A DNA stretch of 64,000 nucleotides, taken from assembly GCF_015706575.1 (NCBI RefSeq), contig NW_024037052.1:310001-374000 (forward strand), given 5' to 3'. The stretch is from Patiria miniata (lineage: Eukaryota > Echinodermata > Asteroidea > Valvatida > Asterinidae). A program made the position numbers and the translations under genes. Shown one piece after another: positions 39,701-51,898 of the stretch. Within the stretch, counting starts at the first letter, position 1. Every line of letters starts with the position of its first letter. The notes under the pieces were generated by a model. The model had not been told where the DNA came from and ran no database searches. It saw only the letters and a list, made by a program, of their open reading frames with translations.

Positions 39701-41810
39701 TTTGGATATTGAATTTACAATGTATACTTGCTCTTTTTTTCTGCCACAGGGAGCTTTTGAATGCTGCGAAGAGAGAAGACGCCGGTTTTCATCGAAGTTT
39801 TTGTTAAGTAACTGTAACCTTTTTTCCGTGTGACGTCTATCGGGGAGGGAAGGGGGGGGGGTAAGGGGGAGGTGAAACTTGTGTCACCGGCGGTGGAAGC
39901 TACCCCTGCCTGGGTCTTTGGTCTGAAATTGGGATCATATCTCCAGCTTGGGATGGAGATATGTCCTCTTTGCAGGTCTTAGCCCCAGGACGACCGTTGT
40001 GAAAGTGTGTGTGGTGGGTTGCCGGCTGTTTTGTTGCGTTCTGTTCATGTCTGTCTGTTTCGTCTCCCTATTTGTCCGGGCCCACTGTGTTCACCCCTTG
40101 TTTCAGTTCCGTTCGTCTTCGTTGAATGTTCAAAGATGCAGAGTTTTGACATTTCACTAACACTTTTTGTTTCTTCCCAGTTTTCTCTTTTCTGTGTGTG
40201 CAGATTGAAGATGAAGGGCACAGAAGTAAGGTCGTCCAAGTGCAGCATTCATCTCCCACAGGTAAATGAGTAATGTTTCTCCTTGCAAAACGTCTCTGTT
40301 TTGATGCGCTTCCTTGCATTTGAATGGGCTTGCTGGATTTTAACGTGGAGGTAGACCTTGGGGTATATCTTTGGAGTTTGAGATGGCAAGTTGGACATAC
40401 AGTACTTGTTGATAAAATGGAAATGTATTGGAGGTTTGATGACAGGACGTGATGTCAGAAAATTGGGATATTGAATTTACAATGTATACTTGCTCTTTTT
40501 TTCTGCCACAGGGAGCTTTTGAATGCTGCGAAGAGAGAAGACGCCGGTTTTCATCGAAGTTTTTGTTAAGTAACTGTAACCTTTTTTCCGTGTGACGTCT
40601 ATCGGGGAGGGAAGGGGGGGGGGGTAAGGGGGAGGTGAAACTTGTGTCACCGGCGGTGGAAGCTACCCCTGCCTGGGTCTTTGGTCTGAAATTGGGATCA
40701 TATCTCCAGCTTGGGATGGAGATATGTCCTCTTTGCAGGTCTTAGCCCCAGGACGACCGTTGTGAAAGTGTGTGTGGTGGGTTGCCGGCTGTTTTGTTGC
40801 GTTCTGTTCATGTCTGTCTGTTTCGTCTCCCTATTTGTCCGGGCCCACTGTGTTCACCCCTTGTTTCAGTTCCGTTCGTCTTCGTTGAATGTTCAAAGAT
40901 GCAGAGTTTTGACATTTCACTAACACTTTTTGTTTCTTCCCAGTTTTCTCTTTTCTGTGTGTGCAGATTGAAGATGAAGGGCACAGAAGTAAGGTCGTCC
41001 AAGTGCAGCATTCATCTCCCACAGGTAAATGAGTAATGTTTCTCCTTGCAAAACGTCTCTGTTTTGATGCGCTTCCTTGCATTTGAATGGGCTTGCTGGA
41101 TTTTAACGTGGAGGTAGACCTTGGGGTATATCTTTGGAGTTTGAGATGGCAAGTTGGACATACAGTACTTGTTGATAAAATGGAAATGTATTGGAGGTTT
41201 GATGACAGGACGTGATGTCAGAAAATTGGGATATTGAATTTACAATGTATACTTGCTCTTTTTTCTGCCACAGGGAGCTTTTGAATGCTGCGAAGAGAGA
41301 AGACGCCGGTTTTCATCGAAGTTTTTGTTAAGTAACTGTAACCTTTTTTCCGTGTGACTTCTATCGGGGAGGGAAGGGGTGGGGGGGGGGGGTAAGGGGG
41401 AGGTGCAACTTGTGTCACCGGCGGTGGAAGCTACCCCTGCCTGGGTCTTTGGTCTGAAATTGGGATCATATCTCCAGCTTGGGATGGAGATACTTTATAC
41501 CATCTTGCTCACAGCCATTTTGAATTCACGTTCGTGTTTGTAGAACATAATGAAATTAGATGGATTGCATTTTGAAAGTGTACTCTAAATGCAACGTGCA
41601 AGTGCTACATACATGTACGCAAGCAAGTTAAGCGCATTATGACGGTTAAAAAACGTCACGGCAAAAATCAGCTGCAGCAGATATGCGCACACATTTTCGC
41701 AGAGCAAATGAAACACTCAATTTACTGTGCATTTCAGTTTGAGTGTATCGGCTTTGATAGCACACCTGTATGGAATACAGACGCAGATACAAATAGCCGT
41801 ACAAAAGTTT

Positions 41811-41890
41811 GAGTTTTCCATAGGTTTGTGCACAAACATGGATGCGCCCATCAGCCATCACTTTGTACATCGAGTCAGCACTCTAGTAAT
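41811..41890 (+). repeat. Dispersed repeat beside the array, right copy
   Basis: Mirror of 9429-9508, about 320 bases from the array edge, in the same orientation as the relative at 52331-52420. Confidence 0.55.
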
Positions 41891-42178
41891 TCAGTGTAGC
41901 TCTATGGCAGTAATGTAGTTTCTTCCTAATTGCTTCTTGAAATACGTGTTTTTGTGTTTGTGCATTGGTCATGTATTTTTGTAATACAGAGGATTTCATG
42001 TGGAAAATGTTGTTGCATTTTACCTGAATGCTATTAAAATGCATGTACATGTACATTTCCAGGTTTTGTTTATGCACTTGGAAACATGCCCAATTGCCTG
42101 AGAATTGCAATATGAAATTTTGGAACAAAAAGTAATCTTTTTAACAATAATTTTCTTTGCATTTCTGCCTGTACACAG

Positions 42179-42361
42179 ACCCTGGAAATCAACGCCACAA
42201 TTAATGCCCCTCCCCAGAAAGAACCGCACCGGCAGCAACCCCGTCAGTTCAGTCTTCAGCACACGACGCAACAAAGTCACCCAACCTACCTTAGACCTTC
42301 AGCACCGCAGGCAATATCGACACCTCGGACTCATGATGTGGTCAATTCCACGCTGGTGTAA
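42179..42361 (+). CDS. Candidate last exon of an unidentified gene with a PDZ-ligand C-terminus (right arm)
   Basis: A strong acceptor (TTTTCTTTGCATTTCTGCCTG, then TACACAG) ends at 42178. From there a 60-codon frame runs to TAA at 42359-42361 with no internal Met. It reads TLEINATINAPPQKEPHRQQ, then a Gln/His/Pro/Thr-rich stretch (RQFSLQHTTQQSHPTYLRPS) and ends THDVVNSTLV. The last residues Thr-Leu-Val fit a class I PDZ ligand (S/T-x-hydrophobic), so the product may be a membrane or scaffold protein with a disordered cytoplasmic tail. I do not recognise the family. The local composition is more GC-rich than its surroundings. AATAAA motifs follow at 43145 and 44758. Upstream exons would lie in or beyond the 761-bp array. 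Confidence 0.5.
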   Translation, partial: TLEINATINAPPQKEPHRQQPRQFSLQHTTQQSHPTYLRPSAPQAISTPRTHDVVNSTLV

Positions 42362-45300
42362 CAAGCCATTAAGCCTCAGGCATGTGCACTGGCTCTTCAT
42401 GAGCCCAGTCTCTTAAACATCTCACCCATAGATTGTGTCAGCTGATGGTATTGTACAAATTGCAACATGATCAGAGAAATAGTAGTGGCAAGTTACACTG
42501 AGTGAGAGGAGGTAGTGTGAAATCACTGGTGCCAAGGTGGGCTGATGTGGACTACCATACCTCCTAACGTGGACAAGTAATACACTACTTACCCGAAATG
42601 AACCATGTTGTATTTGTTCTGTTACACCCATACATAATTCGTTAGTTCCATTGGAAGAAATTCATTGGAATTCCATGGAACATCCCTCCCATGAAATGCG
42701 TATATACTGTCATTCTTGAAGGTTGCAGTGTGGTACCACTAGCAACCCGACTTGCATGTGCAATTGTTGCATAGCTCAGGGTTTCAGAGCTAATTATGGG
42801 GTACTTCTGTCCTGGTAGCACTGACTGGTTTACGTGCCTCATGCGTGTGCCGTGTGTGCAGGGTAGCTGCTTTTGCTTCCCAGACAAACCTATGCAAGTA
42901 TGAATAATGCTTTAAGCTTCACTTGTTGTTACTGTACTACCGCCTATTGTCCAAAAGACTAGTCCATGACCCAAAGTGCTAAAAGCACAGCAACTAAAGA
43001 ACTACATCACTGCAACTGGAGGTCTGTGTTGATGTGGGTGCTCTTGCAGACCATTTCTTGATAGCGCAACACCAGTGTGAACATTTTGTCAAGGGGAAGA
43101 TTGCAGAAGTGCAATAACAAGTGAATTTCAGTACACACAAATTGAATAAATATTGTCTTGCATTAGGAGTATATAATCAGCTGTCCGGTGTATCTGTAGG
43201 TGAGGTGTTTATACAAAGTAAATATTGACTGTTCTAACGTGTGGTACAGTAAAAAGAGTTTCACTTAGTGATCCGTGGAGTGCTATATTTTCCCTCCACT
43301 CTTCCTTGAGAATATACTTACAATATGGTATGGATCACCTTGCAATGGTATCGTTTGATTGTACCACTCATTGCAGTCAATATTAGCATACATTGTACTT
43401 AAAAGGCAGTGGTGTAGTCAAGTACATTTCCATGAGTACGAAATGTACTGGAGTATGAGTATGAGTACTGCAACACTGCTAGAAGGCATATGAAGTGTGA
43501 CTCATGAGAATGTGGAGGTGCACATTGATCTATGCAAGACAAAGCTTTGCTTACTGCATTTATTCTAGCTTTATATGAACATCTTCCATATGCCCAGTGA
43601 CATCTGAAACATTTTTGTCATTGACCTGACCAATCACATTGCTTTATGACTATAACAATGAACAAGTAAGGGCGTTGTTTTCTTCTCTTGCTTTTGCAAA
43701 GTTTAAGGAAAACAAGACAAGTCCCTGCATGCTTGATTGATGCGGCATGATTGTCAACATCTGACATGGTTTCTGCACATCCACGTACTCTGGTTCATAT
43801 TTAACTTATGTAACTTCTTGGAAGCTTCCATCCTATTGTTCATTTGTGTCTCGGTAAACAGTCAAAATGTGGTATTAAGCGCATTCAGTTTTGCTGTTGA
43901 ACCACTGTTATTAACACATTGAACCCAACTTTTTCAACAACTCAGAATATAGTATAGGTAGATTTTTCTTTAGGACATTAATATCCATGATATATATACG
44001 TATATATTTTTAAGAAGGGGCTAAAGTCCAGCACTTTTTGAGTGAGAAAGCTAGAATTGTTTTGCTTGTATCCTATTGTGTATAGCTATCCCGAGATAAG
44101 TTGTGTCTAGTTTCTGTGCTGTTATAGTTTGGTTTTCGTATATGGCACATGATGTAGGGTTTGATATTTACTTTGCTAGCTTGTGATTTGCAACTTTGCC
44201 ACAAACATTTAAGATAAATATAAAGATCATAAAATGATCACTTTTTTGTTATTAATTTCATTAATCAGAAATACAGGTGGAATGTAGGTTAGCTATACAC
44301 ATCAATCATATTGACAAATATGTTGGTTTGTATAAAAAAAAAAGGCCTCCTGTTTAAACGATATACTTAAAGTCTTTATTAGTTTAATTGTGTTGGACAA
44401 TATATTTCAAATGATGTTTATTATATAAAAAAGTGATCACATAGGGAAATGGTTTCAGTAAATTATGTTTAAAAGAAATCATTTCTGCTATGCAAAATGT
44501 AAAAAAAAGGTTTAAATATTGTATGGTTTTACTTGTTTATGTATATTCATTTACTTTTACAAAATTGTGCAATTTATGAATTAATAACTGAGCTTTCAGA
44601 CATTTGAGATGGAAAAAGTCAACATTGATACTAAAGGACCTAAGACAAGAAATGGGAAAATGGGGGGGGGGGGCGGAGCGTTTGTTGAATTCTTTATTTC
44701 AGTTATGCTGGTAGCTTTATTTATTTGACATGGTCCTACAGAAACTGCAATTGTTGCAATAAAGTAGTCCAAGTTATTCTTTTGCTAACTGCGAAAACTG
44801 TAAACTAATGAATGTACACATGTTTTTGTGAGAATAGATGTGGTTTATTGTAACAATGTATGGTTATATTTTGTACAAATTATCCTACTTCCCATGCATG
44901 GATGCTGTGATTATGTTCAGTAATTTAGTTGTTTTAAGTCTATTTTCTTCGGTCAAGATAGAGGTTCTGAGTACAAACAATGTGCTTTTTAAAAATGAAC
45001 GAGTGATTGTTTGAATTATTGTCTGGTACAATTTATGTTGCACATTGTGACTTGCTTTTCACAGAGTGCATGTACATGTAATATATGAATTCTGTAACGT
45101 ATGTACTACTAGTATGTTATGTCCAGTGGCCCTAAGAGTGAAATAACATTATGTGAGACTTGCACTTGTGCGTTTAATATCTCCATTATTTAAGTTGTCA
45201 TTGAGACTCAACTAGAAAAGACTCGAGTTGAAATCGTAATCTTTTCAATGAGGGAATAAATGTGTGTGCTTGTTGGTCGATATTAAACACTGTTCAACAC

Positions 45301-47452
45301 CGGCTTGGAGTCTGGATGATGATACTGACCGGAGCCAAAGGCAAGGGTCGTTATCAGCATCCAGACTCAACCGGTCTTAAACAAAGTGTAGAATACCGGC
45401 CAAGCACATATTTATTTCCATTCATAAATACCTCTTCGGTCAAAAAATCTAAACTTTTGGTCCAAAAGTCAAAGGAAGTTAAAACTTATAGATTTCTTAC
45501 AATTTTGTTCAACAATTTTACTACACTTTTTTTTCTCGAAACGCCCATCTAGCTATTTCATGTTATGTCCCTTTACATGGGTCAACTGTCGTAGGTCAAC
45601 CAGCCCTAGTGTCAACATATCTAAACTCAACTTTGATTGGCTGGCCCGTGGGGTCGCATACAATTTGCATGTTCGGATATATCAGACATTCGTAGTGAGG
45701 CTCTGTAAACATGATCGTTTGATCCTCGGACTACCCAGGAGGCTAGTTTTACCACTCAACTTGAAGCAGCTGATATTTGTATAATTAAGAGCTCAATGGT
45801 AGTTGCCCCAGTCTAGTCTTGGGAAGGTCTATGTACATTGTTTCAAGTTGAAGCTCATGAGATTGATCAGTTGACATTCATGACATTGAATTGTATAGAT
45901 TAGGGATAGGCAATGTGGCAATATTTATGAGGTTGGTACCTAGACAGGCTTGTAGGGGCATCAAGGTCTGCATATGCAAACCGCCCCCCCCCCCCCCACA
46001 CACACACACAAAGAAATAAAATCCACATTTTTGCTGAATATTTTTGTGAAGTAATTTGGCTCATCTATTACTTTCACCACTGCCTTTAAAAGATTACCTG
46101 CAACCATGATGCTTCAACTGAATAAAAATGACATAATAGTGCCATCCAGAGACTAATGTAATCAAGCCCCCCCCCCCTTCCTTGAGTTTGTCAAACTGCA
46201 AGTCTTACCCAATTATATGTTGGTCTGGTGTCTTTACCCCCCCCCCCCCCCCGTGCATACATGCCTGGTATTGGCTCAACTGTGGCTTCTATTAGTGATT
46301 TCTTGATTGGTCAAAACATTCAACACGGTGGCACTGTGTGTAACAAACTAACAGACATGTATGTTGTACATATGTGCTTATCTTCAACCAAATTTGAATT
46401 CTTATACTGATAGGTTGATACATGAAACAGGCATGCAACTCAAAATTTACAAGAAAAGGAGGAAATTCCAAACCACACAAGCCTTTGTACAGTATTTTTC
46501 AAAAATTGTAATGGCATTCATGAGAAGAAAAGAAAGAAGGAAATCAGCAGATCCAAGGAAAAATTGCATGCCTGATGGCAACAACAGTGTTATTATCCCA
46601 TAATGGGCCACACTGCACCACACAACGCAAGACGCTTGCTGCACGTACGTATGTGGTAGATGAAAGCTGAAACGTGACGACAGCGTGCACGTAACTGTGC
46701 ATGAAGTGTGCTGGAAGATGAATTGTTAAACCCACTCACACTCATGGAACACACAAAATAAAGCGCTTGAATGCCAATCACAAATTTGTTCTGAAAGCTT
46801 GCATAGATCCTTTTAATATTCTACATTTAATTCCAAAATCCTTCACCATAAAAATAAAGTCCTTAAAATAGCCAACTTATTTTAAAAAGTATTTCACTGC
46901 AAAAATTCCAAAAGATATTAACAGTTGCATAAAATAATCTCTCTGTTCAATCCTTACTGCCAAGCATATCAATAGGGCTCACTCAATGACGGTCATCTCT
47001 TGATTGCTTATTTTACGCAATCAAGCACGCATTGCGCAGTGTTAAAAATGTTCCAAACACACGCGCTTCTTGCTTGAAATGTGTTTGAAATACGACACAG
47101 CCGATGTGCGTTATTCAGTTGATGCTCAAAATGTTGATGCATGTGGCTGGTCTGTAGGAAATGACGTCATTTGAATGAGACCTATTGATATTGGACACCA
47201 ATATAAGATTGTATGGTAGAATACATGTGACTTCATTGCATACACTACTTTGTACATCTCTCCTACATTAGAACAACATGCAGGACATGACCCCAATACA
47301 TGTACTTTTTGTGCATAGTTAATTGGAATAACAAGCTTGACACAAATGTTTGGAACAACAAATGGGTATTGAAGGACAACTTGCAAACTAGATGGTGAGA
47401 AGAGGGCACTATTTACCATTCTGAAATGAACAGGACTGTTCATGTAGTCATC
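42362..47452. other. Right-arm intergenic DNA between two convergent genes, no gene recognised
   Basis: Mirror of 3863-8957. On the plus strand, AATAAA occurs at 43145, 44758 and 45255 and could end the transcript whose last exon is at 42179-42361. Nothing else coding is seen. Confidence 0.6.
45247..45424. repeat. ~178-bp long hairpin (mirror copy)
   Basis: Right-arm counterpart of 5893-6070. Confidence 0.7.
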
Positions 47453-48034
47453 GAGGACAAAACGTGGACATCTGCGTTTCTGCTGTCAGAATAGCAGATT
47501 GAGTATTTTTTGAATGGTTCATTTTGTTCTGCTTTCCCGCCTTTGTGCTACCATAAATGCAGAATTTACTGTTTAATAAAATCCACTGTAGTGCTTTTAT
47601 GCTACCTGAAATGCAGATTTTGCTTTTCCTCCCTTGCTGGAGGGAGAAAAAGTGGACATCTGCTTTTCTCTTGTTCAAAAATCAGATCAAACCGTTTCTG
47701 ACGTTTCCATTTCCTGCTTTTGTGCTACCCAAAATGTATATTTTTGTTTTTTGCTTTTCTCATTTCTTAGAACCAGAAAAGCAAAACGAACCTTTGGTAA
47801 CTACCATTTGTATTCTGCTTTTGGTTAAAAGGAAAATGAAACGGTGCTTCTGAGAAAAATAAGCACCGTTTCATTTTTCTTTGAGTGTAGGTTAACAGGG
47901 TTTTTTAGGCGTTCCCCCTTAAAGAGCTTCCACATCACAAAGTTACAAAATGAAAAATGTATTGTCGGAAAATGGCCATACTTCTGTTATCTGCTCTTCT
48001 GACAGCAGAAAAGCGATGTCCACTTTGTGTCCTC
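47453..48034. mobile_element. 582-bp non-autonomous DNA transposon (mirror copy)
   Basis: Right-arm counterpart of 3281-3862, including the 17-bp-stem hairpin (near 47833-47877). Confidence 0.65.
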
Positions 48035-48420
48035 CTTGGGCCTTACCATAGTGTACCCAAAGTATCGCATTTGAGAAGTCTTTGCTGTGCGCAGTAAACC
48101 CATATGTGAGCTGCACAAGCATTACTTCAATAACATCTGAACATACTGGCATGCAATTTCAGTAGTTATTGCCTCCATTTTAAACAGATTCAATTTCAAA
48201 ACATTGACTATTTTGGCAGTATACATTGCCCCCACAATATAATGGAGCCTTTTCATGTCAAGGTTCCTGTGAGATAACAAATACAACAAACTCTCTCCAG
48301 TTTTAAGTAACCAAAGTAACTGTACATGTGGGCATTGTTATGTTAGTACTGTTACTATTCTACGCAGAACAACCGGCCATTCGTACTAAAGTGACAAAGT
48401 GACATCAGTTCTCACGTAGC

Positions 48421-48662
48421 ACATGAACAAAAAGGAGCCTTTTTCTCTAAATGTTTGAAATCGTTCACAAGAACAGCGAATACAGCAGCTGAACTATCAG
48501 CATGCTAGCATCGGTGGATTTATAGGATCTCCTCCAACTGTTTCTAATCTTAAGTTGTCAGACAAGTCAATTATTAATAACATCAGACATACATGCACTG
48601 TTCTTGTGAATATCAGATTTTTGACCCAGGGTGGCAAAAAGGTTCACTTTTTCTATTCACTT
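48421..48662. mobile_element. Degenerate ~240-bp fold-back element (mirror copy)
   Basis: Right-arm counterpart of 2653-2894, within the probable 3' region of CCDC77. Confidence 0.5.
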
Positions 48663-48985
48663 GGCACAATAAAATGTTTATGCATAGGCCTTGGTGGGAA
48701 AGACAATAGCAACGAAGTCCTATGTCCAATTTGATTGAAAGTTTGATAAGGTTTCCCTGTATTCTCAAGATGTACAGTATCCACTCAGCTATAACTTCAA
48801 CAGGTAAGTTGTTATGGATCTAACTTAAGATTTGGAGCAATTTTGTTTTTGCTTCAAAAAAAAAAACCCAAAAGGCACAAATATCACAAGATCCTATGCA
48901 TCTTCAAACAGAGAATGAGGCTTCCCAAAGTTATAAGTCATTTGATCAAATGTGGAGACACAGTGAGGGGTGATTGTGTGTATTA

Positions 48986-49132
48986 CTAGAGATTCCTGAG
49001 GTCTGTTTCCACGCCATAGATCAGAGCCTTGAGTTGAAGTAGCTCACTCTGCATCTTCTTTGATCTCTTAGCTGTCTGATGAATATTATGCAGCATGAAC
49101 ATATCACCATCTTCCCCAACACCCACTGTCAC
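48986..49132 (-). CDS. CCDC77: CCDC77 last coding exon with stop (right arm)
   Basis: It opens after TTGCCATGCTGAACAG, in phase 0. It reads VTVGVGEDGDMFMLHNIHQT, then AKRSKKMQSELLQLKALIYG and VETDLRNL, and stops at TAG (48986-48988). The human C-terminus has [20 protein letters not shown] near its end, matching the spacing and pattern. No canonical AATAAA is seen on this strand within 1 kb downstream; an ATTAAA lies about 1.4 kb away (mirror of 3738-3743). The neighbouring gene at 42179-42361 converges on it. Confidence 0.9.
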   Translation of the reverse strand: MTVGVGEDGDMFMLHNIHQTAKRSKKMQSELLQLKALIYGVETDLRNL

Positions 49133-49197
49133 CTGTTCAGCATGGCAACAAAACAAGAAGGGTTTACATTACAAAGCACTGACAATGATCCAGGGCT

Positions 49198-49392
49198 AGG
49201 GATGTAGTTGATTCCATTCACAAGTCCACCACAAGTCCAGACACAAGTAATTCGTGAGTCCATCACAAGTCCAGGCACAAGATACACTGGATGCCTTTGT
49301 CAAAGCTCATTTGAATAGCTTGTGAGTTAAATTGGTGTTGGAGGACTTGTGGTGGACTTGCAGGGACTAGTGATGGACTCGACTACATCCCT
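49198..49392. mobile_element. 195-bp MITE-like fold-back element (mirror copy)
   Basis: Right-arm counterpart of 1923-2117, in the last CCDC77 intron between 49132 and 50105. Confidence 0.65.
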
Positions 49393-50104
49393 GCAATGAT
49401 GTCCTTGCAATCTTGATTTCAGTGACAACATCATTATGGACTAAGATGACATAACATCTCACTAACAGAATCTGCTTCTTGATTTAGTCAAGAGCACGTT
49501 TCATGGAATGCACCATTTTACTTTATATAATCGACATACAGATCGTTGTCATTTGATTGGTGGAACTCACATCATGTGGCATTCGTTATTGCTCCCATTC
49601 ACGCCGGGGCTCAAAAAGTCCCATTCGCCTATGGGGAATGGGAAATACTATTGAACAGTTAGGATCATTCTTGTTCCATGACGCAGTTGTATGCAAATGC
49701 ATGCTGGTGTGCGCGTTTAGCATTGCACGTAGCCAGCGTTGGGTTCAAACATTTTCGTGAAGGGGTGGTTTGGAAGAGAAAAATACATTTTCAACCAATT
49801 TTATATTGAAATAAAAGTTCAAATATCAAATGACAAGGATCTATGTGTCAGTTATATAAAACAAATATAAAAGTTCGACATGTTTTTGTACATGGTGGAA
49901 GTGTGGCCTTTATTTATGGAGGTAGTCCAGTAAAATGGCCACATATGGGGCTAAGCATGACCCAGCCTTTGGGGTACTTGTTCGCAGTGTCCGCACCACG
50001 ATCTGCATGAACTGCACTATAGCTGACCAACATAGGAAAGTAGAAAACAGCAACGGACAAATGCAAACTAACAACATGACTGACATGAACAGACAATACT
50101 CCAC

Positions 50105-50257
50105 CTTGTAGAGTTGCTTCTCAACATCCTTGAGTTGGTTTCTCAAGATTCGGGTATCATTCTTGAAACCTTCTATCTCCAGATTCCGTCGCTTCTCCAT
50201 GGCCTCATACCGCTGGTTCATCAGGTGTAAACGCTTAGCAAGCTTTTCCGTCTTATC
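50105..50257 (-). CDS. CCDC77: CCDC77 penultimate exon (right arm)
   Basis: A 153-nt exon, 51 codons, phase 0 at both ends, with acceptor GTTATTTATCCACAG and donor GTGGAG. It reads DKTEKLAKRLHLMNQRYEAM, then EKRRNLEIEGFKNDTRILRN and QLKDVEKQLYK. The human counterpart is [20 protein letters not shown], then [20 protein letters not shown]. It lies in the right palindrome arm, so an identical copy exists at 1058-1210 on the other strand. Confidence 0.93.
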
Positions 50258-50675
50258 CTGTGGATAAATAACCACAAGAATGAATGGTACTAGAAACAGG
50301 TTTCGGCAATAGATCAGAAATGGCTTAAACTTTGCATGAGCAGTTGGTACTGTTTGAATATCAGAGTTTATTTTGTTCACTTTTCGATAGCAATCAGAAC
50401 AATCCACTGAAGGGAATTTGAAGTCGGAATTCTATTTTTGATACATTTTGGTACCAACAAAATAGGATTACATAATAATCCTGTTTTAATCCTAAAAATG
50501 TGATAAATAGTGATATGACAGTATTCTACCAATACACACACACAAATATGTACTCATGCCATCAGTTTCTGTCATAAGTAAGTATAGGTCATGAAAAACT
50601 GACTGGACCTTTTTTTTTACGTTTTGCGTAATTTGTTTCGCTTCAGTGACTTCTAATATTTCAGCCTTCGAAAAT

Positions 50676-50888
50676 GTCCTTCCGTTACCGAAAAAATACA
50701 TATTTTTAATTTATTTTCAAAACTTGCAGTATGAATGCAATGAAAGTTATTGTGCAAAGCAAGTTTAGGTAGGCCTTCAATATGACATTATAACTGACAC
50801 TGCTGTACGTATCGTTTTTTAATTACAATTAATTAAATCCCGTCCTTCCGTTACCAAATTGGTAACGGAAGGACGGTAACGGAAGGAC
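50676..50888. mobile_element. 213-bp MITE with GTCCTTCCGTTACC termini (mirror copy)
   Basis: Right-arm mirror of 427-639, with the same terminal inverted repeats, internal hairpin and ATTT/AAAT flanks. It lies in the CCDC77 intron upstream of the 50105-50257 exon. Confidence 0.7.
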
Positions 50889-51898
50889 AAATGTTATTTT
50901 TATCAAATGTAACGACATTTGTGCTCATGTTTGAAAAATGAAAATCACTGCAACTACATGCATGTATAATGCGCATTGAAAGGACATTCATGTGACCCAC
51001 CTTCACAAAGCTGGTATGAGCAGGGCAAGGTGTTCATTACAAAGGATGGCACAGGCATATGTATAACATGTACATGTACAATGTACATGTATGACAATGT
51101 ACCGGTACTCATACATGTATGGAGTTGTTGCAGAAAATCAAATCATTAAGTTGCTGCTATCACCATTCATGGACAATAGAGAAAGATACAATTTCTGTGA
51201 AGCCATTCCAGAAGCAAATTAAGTAAAAAATGAGATGGCAGAAAGTACCAGTGCTATTGGGCACTTTCATACAATTTACATGTGTAAGACATGTGAGGTG
51301 CAATTTTTGACAAATTAAGTTAACAACTTCAGGCTGGATGTTTATAAGATAATTATTGTTAATACTCTAAATCATTAAAATTTGATTTCAAACACTGAAT
51401 TTAGAGTTCAATTAAAAGCAACACCTAAAACATTTTTTAAAGCACAATGATTCTGAAGCCATCAGTTCTACCTGTAGATGTTTTTAATGTACATGTAAGC
51501 TGGTCGCCCCTGCCCCCCCCCCCCCCACCCTTTAGGTAAACCACTGAACCTACTGGTGTTATTATTAAAAGTTGTTGGTGAACATGTAACAAATATACTC
51601 AAGTGCTCAAATACTGTGTATTTAAAACTTTTAAGGATTAAGGTGATGGGTTTGAAGTCCATTTCTGTAGTTGTCTTGTGTTCGTGAATTATGTGTTTTT
51701 GGTTGTTTTCATTTTTCATTTGTTATCATTAATTAGCAGGCTTCTATCTTTATCTCAATAGTTTCTTGGGTATAATTATTTATGCCAGGTCTGCATATTG
51801 TTGATTTCACATTCAGTTACACATTTCAGCAATTTATTTCACTTGTATAATTAGTGTAAATTCACATTTTATTCATGCTATAATTGAGTAAACCTTTT

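Larger units (their letters stand above)
26443..41492 (-). repeat. Tandem array of ~761-bp unit, right block (about 19 copies plus a partial), inverted
   Basis: Same unit as the left block in opposite orientation, ending at 41492 in the same hairpin that starts the left block. The outermost unit shares the private variants of the left outermost unit (AGGTGCAAC, GACTTCTATC). Units between 26.4 and 32.3 kb contain many one-base indels, while those from 32.4 to 41.4 kb are clean. The inner units mostly read TTTGGATATT where left units mostly read ATTGGGATATT (same strand), so the block is not a copy of the left one. Confidence 0.96.
26443..51314 (-). repeat. Right arm of giant palindrome
   Basis: Inverted counterpart of 1-25942. 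The visible symmetry ends at 51314 only because the partner sequence ends at window base 1, so the true breakpoint is at or to the right of 51314. The single-copy part 41493-51314 is nearly identical to 1-9826. The array part 26443-41492 has the same unit but a different variant composition. Confidence 0.97.

Noticed and set aside
10236-41082. Recurring 67-, 70-, 83- and 88-codon ORFs in every 761-bp unit as a gene family
   Set aside because: They overlap on both strands, shift or break with single-base indels, show no synonymous bias because copies are simply near-identical, and match no family I know.
42105-42416. 103-codon ORF starting MQYEILEQK
   Set aside because: It covers the candidate last exon in a different frame and begins in the acceptor's intron. 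The frame starting after TACACAG, ending NSTLV, is more protein-like.
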